Shown piece by piece: positions 1 to 5,761 of a stretch of DNA of 9,725 nt (positions are counted from its first letter, which is position 1; each line of letters opens with the position of its first letter). This stretch comes from Desulfobacteraceae bacterium 4572_89. Its GTDB lineage: Bacteria; Desulfobacterota; Desulfobacteria; Desulfobacterales; Desulfobacteraceae. Location: positions 1 to 9,725 of the forward strand of contig NBML01000093.1 in NCBI GenBank assembly GCA_002085465.1, written 5' to 3'. A model generated the notes under the pieces. That model ran no database searches and was not told the DNA's origin. It worked only from the letters and a program-made list of their open reading frames with translations. The position numbers were made by a program, and so were the translations under genes.

Positions 1-681
1 GCGGACGGCAAAGGACAAAGGATCTTTGCCCTGACCCAGGCGTTTATCCAGGAGACGGATTGAGTTTGGGGGAAAATCAGGAAGCACGGTGAGGACGGCA
101 AGGTCATCATTGACCCCTGCATCCACATGGCCTGCAATCAAAGCCTGGACAACCATTCTTCCGCCGCCTTTATAGGATTTAATCTTGGCATTGGACAGAT
201 ATTTTTTAGCAATGGTTTCACCTGTGGATCCAAGAAGAACACCCACTGTAACTTCTGGTTTATTCACATCTGCAAGGGTTTTAAAGCTGGCCCCTGTCTT
301 GGTAAAAATACAGGGCTGAACTTCAATCCAGGGATCGGCAAAGGTAATTTTCAAAGCCCGTTTCAGGGTAGGTGTCATGTCAGCAGCCAGAACATCGGCT
401 TTGCCTGAAAGCAGTGCAGGAATCAGACCGTCCCAGTCAAAATCAAGGACTTTGAGCTTAACGCCCATGGCATCTGCCATTCCCTTGGTAAAATCTATCA
501 TGGAACCTGCATGTACACCATGTTTGTCAACAAAGGCATAGGGTGCAGCACCAGACTGGACCGCAACCCTGAGTTCACCTCTTTTGACAATCTCACTCAG
601 GGTTCCTGCAAAGCAGATTCCAGTAAAAAATACCATCATGGCCAGGGCCAGAATAATTGAAACCAGTTTTTTCTGAATCAT
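1..681 (-). CDS. Periplasmic amino-acid-binding protein, SBP family 3 (C-terminus cut by window edge)
   Basis: Substrate-binding component of a polar amino-acid ABC importer, acting in the periplasm. The reading frame is open from the ATG at 681 to the window edge, giving 227 residues without a stop; about 30-40 C-terminal residues are probably outside. A signal peptide is visible: MIQKK, a hydrophobic core to about residue 24, and likely cleavage after ICFA (residue 25). The mature part starts with the family-typical ELRVAV (36-41). It has the lobe-1 pattern DGLIPALLSGKADVLAADMT (84-103), FADPW (114-118), and the hinge/lobe-2 pattern VGVLLGSTGE (146-155). A GGAG ribosome-binding site lies about 6 bases upstream of the ATG. 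The gene is 77 bases downstream of the dehydrogenase on the same strand, so co-transcription is likely. The ligand cannot be told; an amino acid is the family expectation. The frame is intact, unlike the neighbouring gene. Confidence 0.85.
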   Translation of the reverse strand, partial: MIQKKLVSIILALAMMVFFTGICFAGTLSEIVKRGELRVAVQSGAAPYAFVDKHGVHAGSMIDFTKGMADAMGVKLKVLDFDWDGLIPALLSGKADVLAADMTPTLKRALKITFADPWIEVQPCIFTKTGASFKTLADVNKPEVTVGVLLGSTGETIAKKYLSNAKIKSYKGGGRMVVQALIAGHVDAGVNDDLAVLTVLPDFPPNSIRLLDKRLGQGKDPLSFAVR

Positions 682-758
682 GTTCTTCTCCTTTTTTTGT
701 CTGTTATAAAATAAACGGTTGATACCGCGACGTTCCTGCATCTTTGCTGTCTGCATTT

Positions 759-1692
759 TTATCTGTCTGTTAATTCTTCCATTGTCTCATTAATAATTAT
801 CCCTCTTTTTTTAAGGCGCTCCATAAAAAGAGCCGCAGGGATGTGGGTCATGGGAGACAAGACTCCTTTTTGGTTAATTTCGCCCCTTGCGATCATTTTT
901 GCCACAATACAGGCTGTATATCCCACGCCCTTGCTCATGGCCATGATACCGGTATCAAGATCCCGTTCAATGAGCATGGAACTGGTAAACCTCATGGGTT
1001 TATTGTCTTTAATACCTTCAAAGATATTGATCATGGCAACCAAATCCTTTTCATCATCAAGATATTCCAGCCTTGATCCTAAAAATTTATCAAGAAAATC
1101 CATGGGAGAAACCTTGTCTCCTAGGCCTTTTACTGGTTCTTCACTTAAAAAACCCAATGCTTTCAAAGGCCGCCAGAAAGCACTCCACCCCGGCCAGCGA
1201 AGGGAATACCGGCCAGTATGAACAATATTATCTGTCACACCCATACGATCGGTAAAATAGACGGCATCCCCATTGGGAATGGCCTCCAATGTACCAAGCC
1301 CCGGGAACTCAACAGGATGCACGTAATCCTCATCATGCTGGTTTTCTCCTGGAATGGCAATAGTTTTTCCATCTCTGATAATACAGCCCTCACGCATGGT
1401 GGAACTCAAAACCCCTCGCCAGATCGGCTTCATTGACAAATGTTTTGAATTGCTTTGGCAAAAGGTCAATAACCACATCCACCTGTTTATACAATTTAAG
1501 CAGGTCTTCCTTATTTTCAGCATTAACCCTGGCCTGGGTAATCCTTTCCATGTCTGTGAAGTCTGCAATTTTTGACAATTGATCAAACTGGACATCTGCA
1601 CAGATAATTTTTGTGATCTGGTCATCAGAAGCCAGGTCATGGAGTGCTGTTCTACCCTGGATACCGCAGCCCCCAAGAACTAGAACTTTCAT
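759..1692 (-). pseudogene. Saccharopine-dehydrogenase-family amino-acid dehydrogenase, disrupted by internal deletion with frame change
   Basis: Family members are NAD(P)-dependent dehydrogenases acting on lysine-related or other amino acids. The gene starts at the ATG at 1692, with GAGGT six bases upstream. The first frame gives a Rossmann N-terminus with GGCGIQG (residues 7-13), the ADVQ acidic turn near residue 33 and VVIDLLPKQF, then after FVNEA it runs into a stop at 1390. The C-terminal part is in another frame, from about 1424 down to the TAA at 759-761. It reads IWRGVLSSTM, then FPGLGTLEAIPNGDAV, GRYSLRWPGWSAFWRPLK and MSKGVGYTA, all typical of the family's C-terminal domain. The two pieces total about 88 + 221 residues against an expected 385-400. 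Thus roughly 80 codons of the middle are absent and the join is out of frame. No single frame encodes a full enzyme, so it is probably inactive unless the sequence is wrong. It probably shared an operon with the downstream binding protein. Confidence 0.8.
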
Positions 1693-1838
1693 GTTTACCT
1701 CATTTATCTTATAGGGTTATGCCTGCATTTTTGGCATTTCATGGATAAGTACAAAACATTATTTTTGCAGCAGCCACCAAAACACAAAGTCTGAAATTAT
1801 CTTAGTGGCTTTTTTATATGAAATTGTAATTAATGTAT

Positions 1839-1867
1839 AACTAAGTTGAAGGCCAACCCCCTGTCAA
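1839..1867 (-). promoter_or_regulatory. Candidate promoter for the dehydrogenase/binding-protein unit
   Basis: On the minus strand a perfect TTGACA (1867 to 1862) is followed after 17 bases by TTAGTT (1844 to 1839), a poor -10. A better hexamer, TATACA, lies five bases further on but at a 22-base spacing. It is placed about 150 bases before the dehydrogenase ATG. The -35 is good and the -10 is ambiguous, so this is only a candidate. Confidence 0.3.
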
Positions 1868-1904
1868 GTCTTTTTTGCATTGGCCTTTTCCCTTCAAGGG
1901 GTGA

Positions 1905-1910
1905 TATAAT
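1905..1910 (+). promoter_or_regulatory. tesB: Candidate -10 box for tesB
   Basis: A perfect TATAAT stands 74 bases before the tesB start codon. The sequence at the expected -35 position (1882-1887, GGCCTT) is a poor match, so the promoter would depend on the -10 or on an activator. This is a candidate only. Confidence 0.35.
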
Positions 1911-1984
1911 GCCCGGGTATCCAATCCGCTTCCGCAAGAGGAACTGAAAAAGATATATAATTCACCCAGTGAAAAGGAAAAAAA

Positions 1985-2863
1985 ATGAATGTCTGCCATG
2001 AAGGAAATGTTCTGGAAGAATTGCTCTGGCTTTTAAAGCTGGAAAAAATAGAAGAAAATATTTTCAGGGGACAGAGCCAGGATCTCGGATTTGGCAATGT
2101 CTTTGGAGGTCAGGTCCTGGGACAGGCCCTGTCTGCTGCTTCCCGTACCGTGTCCCCGGAGTTCCATGCCCACAGTCTCCATGGATATTTCATGCGGGCC
2201 GGGGATGCTGCAAAACCCATTGTTTATACTGTAGACTGCATTCGTGAAGGGCGAAGTTTTGATACCCGAAGGGTGGTGGCAGTTCAAAATGGCCAGGCCA
2301 TTTTCTCCATGGCTGCCTCTTTTCACATTAAAGAACAGGGGTATGACCACCAGGATACCATGCCGGACATTAAAGGCCCGGAGGGCATAGAACCAGAGGT
2401 TGAGATGGCCAGACGACTCTCGGGCCAGATTAAGCCGGAAATTCTTGAAAAGCTCCTGTGTAAAAAACCCATTGAGATCCGGGTGGTGAATCCGGTCAAC
2501 CCCTTTGAGCCCAAGGCCATGCCGCCGGAAAAATATGTCTGGTTCAAAGCCATTGAAAAAATTCCCAATGATGAGGCCACCCACCGGTATATGCTGGCCT
2601 ATGCCTCGGATTTTCACCTGGTGGCCACCGCCCTTTATCCCCACGGCAAAACCTTCTGGTCCTCGGACATGCAGGTGGCAAGCCTGGATCATTCCATCTG
2701 GTTCCACAGGGAGTTTCGCATGGACGACTGGCTCCTCTATGTTATGAAAAGTCCAAGTGCCTGTAAAGGAAGGGGCCTGAACATTGGTTCCATCTATACC
2801 CGGGACGGTATCCTGGTTGCCAGTGTGGCCCAGGAAGGATTATTAAGGCGATTGAAATTTTAA
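1985..2863 (+). CDS. tesB: Acyl-CoA thioesterase II (TesB family)
   Basis: Cytoplasmic hydrolase that cleaves acyl-CoA to free fatty acid and CoA. Its physiological role is usually to relieve acyl-CoA build-up or recycle CoA. The protein has 292 residues, the usual length (E. coli TesB is about 286), with the double hot-dog architecture. The N-terminal motif LEKIEENIFRGQSQDLG is followed by VFGGQVLGQAL (39-49), HSLHGYFMRAGD (63-74), and in the second half YASDFH, LDHSIWFHR and VASVAQEG. The catalytic triad known for E. coli TesB (Asp, Thr, Gln) maps to D209, S233 and Q283. The Thr is replaced by Ser, a conservative change that keeps the hydroxyl. An AAAAGG stretch precedes the ATG at 1985. 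It is monocistronic in this view: the upstream gene is divergent, and a 489-base gap follows. Function class is secure; substrate chain length is not known. Confidence 0.93.
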   Translation: MNVCHEGNVLEELLWLLKLEKIEENIFRGQSQDLGFGNVFGGQVLGQALSAASRTVSPEFHAHSLHGYFMRAGDAAKPIVYTVDCIREGRSFDTRRVVAVQNGQAIFSMAASFHIKEQGYDHQDTMPDIKGPEGIEPEVEMARRLSGQIKPEILEKLLCKKPIEIRVVNPVNPFEPKAMPPEKYVWFKAIEKIPNDEATHRYMLAYASDFHLVATALYPHGKTFWSSDMQVASLDHSIWFHREFRMDDWLLYVMKSPSACKGRGLNIGSIYTRDGILVASVAQEGLLRRLKF

Positions 2864-3352
2864 TTTTATCTGTTCCCGTATATAGTAAAAAATTACAGGA
2901 TTGCCAAATTGTTTGTCGCATAACAAATCACTTCAGCGGATGGCGTGAGCGTCGGCAACGCTGCACGTCAAACTCAGGTGGCTCCACCGCTGAGTTCAAA
3001 ATAGTAAAAAAGCGCTTGCCATAAAAGCAATTTCCGGAACGGGAGAGCTGGTATTGATTTTTTACCCGATTTTGTTCTGCACCTGCTTCAATTGGGCAAA
3101 CAGCCTGTAACCCAGCATGGCAATGCATTCAGCATCCAGACAAATTTCCACATTCCTTTGAAAAAGGATGGAACATTTTACGGGAAAAGATTCATCCCTG
3201 TCATTAAAAAAACATTGTGCATTATTTTAAAATATAATATAGTTGCAATATTCCATACGCGTCAACTCTGTTCTGATATTAAAAAGATAGGTTACTATAT
3301 ACTTTGTAACACTCAGGTGTTTTAAATCCATAACTTTTTAAGGAGGAAAATC
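2864..3352. other. Long intergenic region between tesB and the dodecin gene
   Basis: This 489-base gap has no ORF I can support. The only strong structure is the palindromic element at 2918-2996, described separately. An A-rich string ATAGTAAAAAA occurs at 2882-2892 and again at 3001-3011, bracketing that element. The part from about 3180 to 3330 is AT-rich. It includes a TATAAT (3233-3238) without a matching -35, a GTTAC/GTAAC inverted repeat (3291-3310) and an AACAC/GTGTT mini-hairpin (3308-3321). The dodecin promoter probably lies here, but I cannot fix it. Confidence 0.6.
2918..2996 (-). repeat. Imperfect palindromic element, attC-like (degenerate integron recombination site or small dispersed repeat)
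   Basis: On the plus strand GCATAAC (2918-2924) is followed by TCAGCGGATGG (2933-2943). That string pairs with CCACCGCTGA (2984-2993) over 10 bp with one bulged A (2940). Inside, CGTGAGCGT (2944-2952) pairs with ACGCT G CACG (2958-2967) over 9 bp with one bulged G and a CGGCA loop. Read on the minus strand, the end is CCGCTGA, 8 bases, then GTTATGC. This has the layout of an integron attC (inner L boxes with an extrahelical base, then a GTTRRRY core site). The partner core at the other end is poor: only GTT, directly abutting the stem at 2994-2996. An alternative hairpin, AACTCAG/CTGAGTT (2971-2996), competes with the outer stem. No integrase or clear cassette gene is in the window. It could equally be another palindromic repeat family. 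Confidence 0.4.
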
Positions 3353-3562
3353 ATGACTGACAGTACTTACAAAATTATCGACCTGGTTGGTTCAAGCGCT
3401 TTATCATGGGAAGATGCAGCCACAAATGCAATTGCAAGGGCATCTAAATCCTTACGGGATTTACGCATCGCCGAGGTAGTGAAGCTTGATATTAAGATTG
3501 AAGATGGCAAGCCAGCTCAATTCAGAACCAATCTTCGGGTATCATTTAAATATCAGGACTAA
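3353..3562 (+). CDS. Dodecin family flavin-binding protein
   Basis: Dodecins are small proteins that assemble into hollow dodecamers. They bind flavins (FMN, riboflavin or lumichrome) and probably buffer free flavin in the cytoplasm. This one has 69 residues, the normal length. It begins with TYKIIDLVGSS and SWEDAATNAIARASKSLRDL (18-37), the strand and single long helix of the fold. It then continues with IAEVVKLDIKIEDGKPAQF and ends in NLRVSFKY, the remaining strands; the tail is typical. A strong AAGGAGG lies eight bases before the ATG, suggesting high translation. It is a single gene, closed by the hairpin at 3576-3603. The tryptophan that stacks on flavin in archaeal dodecin is not at the expected later position; the only Trp is W19, so ligand details are uncertain. 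Confidence 0.88.
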   Translation: MTDSTYKIIDLVGSSALSWEDAATNAIARASKSLRDLRIAEVVKLDIKIEDGKPAQFRTNLRVSFKYQD

Positions 3563-3575
3563 AAAAAATCACCAG

Positions 3576-3610
3576 GGCAGAATCTATTTTCTTAGATTCT
3601 GCCTTATTTT
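3576..3610. terminator. Bidirectional rho-independent terminator between dodecin and arfB
   Basis: GGCAGAATCTA (3576-3586) and TAGATTCTGCC (3593-3603) form a perfect 11-bp stem with a 6-base loop. On the plus strand TTATTTTT follows; on the minus strand a run of eight Ts lies seven bases beyond the stem (plus-strand A-run 3561-3568). It sits 13 bases after the dodecin stop and 11 bases after the arfB stop, and so can serve both convergent genes. Confidence 0.85.
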
Positions 3611-3614
3611 TAGT

Positions 3615-4028
3615 CTAATATTTAATTTTTTTTCTTAAACTCTTTAATTTTCCCTGCCTGGTCTTTGAATCCAGGCGTTTGTGCATGGATCCCCTGGTGG
3701 GACGGGTGGGCTTTCTTTTCCGGGTTTCCCTGACAGCCCCCTTTATCATCTCAACCAGCCGGTTCAGGGCATCTTCCTTGTTTTTTTCCTGGCTGCGAAA
3801 GGACTGGGCCTTGATCACCACCACCCCTTCTTTGGAAATTCGCCTGTCTTTTAGGGTCAGCAATTTTTCTTTATATTTTTCCGGCAAACCAGATGCCATG
3901 ATATCAAACCTAAGATGCACAGCAGAAGAGACTTTATTGACGTTCTGCCCGCCAGGACCCTGTGCGCGGATGGCCTGGAATTCTATGTCTGCTTTTGGAA
4001 TGCTGACAGTATTGGAAATTTTTATCAT
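3615..4028 (-). CDS. arfB: Alternative ribosome-rescue factor / peptidyl-tRNA hydrolase ArfB (YaeJ)
   Basis: ArfB enters the empty A site of ribosomes stalled on mRNA lacking a stop codon and hydrolyses the peptidyl-tRNA. It works as a backup to tmRNA. The 137-residue length matches the family (E. coli 140). The catalytic loop is GPGGQNVNK, with GGQ at 26-28. It sits within the class-I release-factor-like domain (about 10-100), including the SSAVHLRFD and RRISKEGVVVI strands. The C-terminal tail from about 103 is strongly basic (RKRKPTRPTRGS, then KRLDSKTRQGKLKSLRKK). In ArfB this tail enters the mRNA channel; its presence separates this protein from RF1/RF2 and from prfH. GGAGGGG precedes the ATG at 4028. 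It is a single gene, converging on dodecin, with a candidate promoter at 4061-4089. Confidence 0.93.
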   Translation of the reverse strand: MIKISNTVSIPKADIEFQAIRAQGPGGQNVNKVSSAVHLRFDIMASGLPEKYKEKLLTLKDRRISKEGVVVIKAQSFRSQEKNKEDALNRLVEMIKGAVRETRKRKPTRPTRGSMHKRLDSKTRQGKLKSLRKKIKY

Positions 4029-4060
4029 GACCCCTCCGATTTTGTTACACCCAAGTATAC

Positions 4061-4089
4061 AGATTAAGGCTGATTCAGAATCATGTCAA
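4061..4089 (-). promoter_or_regulatory. arfB: Candidate sigma-70 promoter of arfB with a palindromic spacer
   Basis: On the minus strand TTGACA (4089 to 4084), a 17-base spacer, then TAATCT (4066 to 4061), which keeps the first, second and last bases of the -10 consensus. Transcription would begin about 25 bases before the arfB ATG. The spacer contains the perfect 13-bp palindrome TGATTCTGAATCA (plus strand 4071-4083), a plausible repressor site. A TATACT (4059 to 4054) is an alternative -10. Confidence 0.5.
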
Positions 4090-4564
4090 TGTGGGGGATA
4101 TTGGGGTGTATGCTTCATATGGACCTTCCTTTTCTTAATTTTTCATGGCTATGTTTTCCTTAGTGTAAGGAAATTGTAAAAAAAATATCAATGATTATTT
4201 TTTCTAAAAAAAGGAAAATATAAAAAATTGAATGAAAATAAATCCTCATGCCTGGCTGGATAGAATCAAAACCAAACACTGAATTTTTAATATTAAAGTA
4301 TTCATTATCCTAAATCTTGCATTGAAAATTCTATTTTTAAATCATATTTTATTACTATTTTTAGACCATTAGCCTTATTTATCGGCTTTCTATACAAATC
4401 TTAGAAGTTCACTATGAAGAACGAAGTTTCGATAAATAATATTCATTTACTGAATAATGCACACAAAATACTTTTAAGCCAGACATGAATTTTATTGACA
4501 TTTCAACCTTCCAATGGTAGCTCAATCTATATTGATTTTTCCCTTTACATGCAAGGAGACAAAT
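4090..4564. other. AT-rich region upstream of the molybdenum hydroxylase operon
   Basis: This stretch of about 475 bases carries no gene I can support and is markedly richer in A+T than the flanking genes. It contains the perfect inverted repeat TTTCCTTAGTGTAAGGAAA (4155-4173) and a looser relative ending AAGGAAAA (about 4200-4218). A third inverted repeat, TATTCA/TGAATA, lies at 4440-4456. A perfect TTGACA (4495-4500) is seen 65 bases before the operon's first ATG, but no convincing -10 stands 16-18 bases after it. No sigma-54 -24/-12 pair was seen. It is the likely control region of the operon. Confidence 0.5.
4155..4173. promoter_or_regulatory. Perfect inverted repeat, possible operator
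   Basis: TTTCCTTA, spacer GTG, TAAGGAAA: 8-bp arms with no mismatch. It lies in the long AT-rich region between the divergent arfB and molybdenum hydroxylase operon. It is too short and lacks a T-run for a terminator; a dimeric regulator site is the simplest reading, but no regulator gene is nearby. Confidence 0.3.
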
Positions 4565-5218
4565 ATGCTTTTACCCATGTTTGATTTTCACGAGCCCTTT
4601 TCCTTCAAGGCACTGAAAGCCGGGTGCGACAACCTGGGCAACCATTTGATCCGGAATCGGGCCACCATCGGCGGAAATGCCTGCAATGCCAGTCCTGCAG
4701 GCGAAACCCTGCCCGCCCTTCTGGTCTATGATGCTCTGGCGATTCTGGAAAATACAGAAGGAAAAAAAGAGATCCCCATCAAGGACTTTTTTACCGGGCC
4801 CGGCAAATCATGCATCCACACCGAGGAAATCCTGACTGGTTTCAGACTGCCAATACCGCCTGCAAACAGCGGTGCACACTATATCCAGCTGGGCAAAAGA
4901 AAATCATCTGAAATTAATGTGGTCAATGTTGCGGCTTTTCTGGAATATGATCCATCCACCCTTAAAATCACCAAAACCCGCATAGCACTTGGATCTGTAG
5001 CCCCCACTCCGGTCAGGGCTCCCAAAGCAGAAGCTTCCCTTCTGGGGCAGACCCCGGAAGAAGAAGCCTTCTTTGCTGCCGGTGAGATTGCCCGGAGGGA
5101 TGATTGCCTTCCCATAGACGATTTCAGGGGAACTGCCGGATACAGACAGGCCATGGTCGGGGTTTTAACAAAACGCACCCTTGCAACTGCTTTTGAACAG
5201 GCCCAGGGACTTTTGTAA
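4565..5218 (+). CDS. Molybdenum hydroxylase FAD-binding subunit (CoxM/XdhB type), short, missing the first FAD motif
   Basis: In the family this subunit carries FAD and passes electrons between the iron-sulfur subunit and an external acceptor. The start at 4565 is chosen because AAGGAG stands seven bases before it and MLLPMFDFHEP is the usual family N-terminus. An upstream in-frame ATG (4514) has no ribosome-binding site. The protein has 217 residues against about 270-300 for the family. After residue 15 it jumps directly to ALKAGCDNLGNHLIRNRATIGGN, which normally lies about 75-85 residues further on. The lost part includes the conserved AGGTD/S FAD pyrophosphate motif; the second motif, ATIGGN, is kept. 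The C-terminal domain (FTGPGK, RIALGSVAPTP, DDFRGTAGYRQ) looks complete. The missing segment is in frame, so a protein can be made but may not bind FAD normally. There is no Cys-rich insertion, so it is unlike the 4Fe-4S-containing 4-hydroxybenzoyl-CoA reductase beta subunit. Confidence 0.8.
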   Translation: MLLPMFDFHEPFSFKALKAGCDNLGNHLIRNRATIGGNACNASPAGETLPALLVYDALAILENTEGKKEIPIKDFFTGPGKSCIHTEEILTGFRLPIPPANSGAHYIQLGKRKSSEINVVNVAAFLEYDPSTLKITKTRIALGSVAPTPVRAPKAEASLLGQTPEEEAFFAAGEIARRDDCLPIDDFRGTAGYRQAMVGVLTKRTLATAFEQAQGLL

Positions 5219-5278
5219 ATAAGGCATTTCCCGGTAACCTTTTATAAAAAAGCTTTGCCAATAGAACAGGAGAAAGCA

Positions 5279-5737
5279 ATGAAAAAAATAATCAACCTGA
5301 CCATAAATGATCAATCCCATGAAATTGCGGTTGAACCCAATATCACACTTGCCGACCTTATCCGGTATCAATTAGGGCTGACCGGTACCAAAAAAGGATG
5401 TGACACCGGGGACTGCGGCGCCTGCACCGTGGTTCTTGACGGTGAAGTCGTCAATTCCTGCCTGGTCCTGGCAGTTCAGGCCAATGGTTCTGTGATTGAA
5501 ACCATAGAAGGCCTGGCCACGGATGAGGGGCTCCACCCCCTGCAGGAAGCCTTTGTTGAAAAAGGGGCCATCCAATGTGGATTTTGTTCTCCAGGCGTTA
5601 TCTTATCGGCCAAAAACCTGCTGGAGAAAAACCCGTCCCCTTCGGAACAGGAAATCAGGGAAGGTATTTCAGGAAATCTCTGCCGGTGCACGGGATATAA
5701 GAAAATTTTCGATGCCATTGAATCCCAGTCTTCATAA
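5279..5737 (+). CDS. Molybdenum hydroxylase 2Fe-2S subunit (CoxS/XdhA type)
   Basis: Small electron-transfer subunit with two [2Fe-2S] clusters linking molybdopterin and FAD. It has 152 residues, normal length. The N-terminal plant-type ferredoxin domain has C41, C46, C49 and C61 (pattern CDTGDCGAC, then SC). The C-terminal four-helix domain binds the second cluster through C100, C103 (QCGFCSPG), C135 and C137 (NLCRCTGY). All eight ligands are present. The ATG at 5279 follows AGGAG by six bases; a longer form from 5255 is possible but lacks that site. It lies 60 bases after the FAD subunit and 24 before the molybdopterin subunit, in CoxM-CoxS-CoxL order, so the three clearly form one operon. 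Confidence 0.94.
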   Translation: MKKIINLTINDQSHEIAVEPNITLADLIRYQLGLTGTKKGCDTGDCGACTVVLDGEVVNSCLVLAVQANGSVIETIEGLATDEGLHPLQEAFVEKGAIQCGFCSPGVILSAKNLLEKNPSPSEQEIREGISGNLCRCTGYKKIFDAIESQSS

Positions 5738-5761
5738 AACAGCCTAGCCAAGGAGGAATCC

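Larger units (their letters stand above)
1693..1984. other. Divergent intergenic region
   Basis: This 292-base, non-coding, AT-rich stretch separates the minus-strand dehydrogenase from the plus-strand tesB. It holds one promoter candidate for each direction. It also has an AGCCAC/GTGGCT inverted repeat (about 1771-1809) with a long loop and a T-run on its plus-strand side; no plus-strand gene ends upstream of it, so a terminator role is not supported. I see no small ORF with a credible ribosome-binding site here. Confidence 0.6.

Noticed and set aside
127..408. Plus-strand open frame of 93 codons
   Set aside because: It lies inside the amino-acid-binding protein gene on the minus strand, whose frame is open with a signal peptide and family motifs.
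1771..1815. AGCCAC/GTGGCT inverted repeat followed by a T-run
   Set aside because: A terminator would read on the plus strand, where no gene ends upstream, and the loop is about 25 bases long.
2033..2707. Long minus-strand open frame of 224 codons opposite tesB
   Set aside because: It mirrors a gene with clear family motifs and catalytic residues on the plus strand; its translation shows no recognisable motif.
2864..2895. Possible tesB terminator (GTAA/TTAC around an A-run)
   Set aside because: The stem is only 4 bp of A/T-rich pairs with no following T-run.
2928..3128. Minus-strand frame of 66 codons ending in the palindromic element
   Set aside because: No domain and no clear ribosome-binding site. 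The end is a translation of the structured repeat, so it is treated as part of that element, not a gene.
4514..4564. Upstream in-frame ATG extending the FAD subunit by 17 residues
   Set aside because: No Shine-Dalgarno before 4514, while 4565 has AAGGAG at good distance and gives the usual family N-terminus.
4029..4564. CRISPR array or tRNA gene in the AT-rich gap
   Set aside because: No regularly spaced repeat and no cloverleaf or TTCGA-type T-loop was found there.
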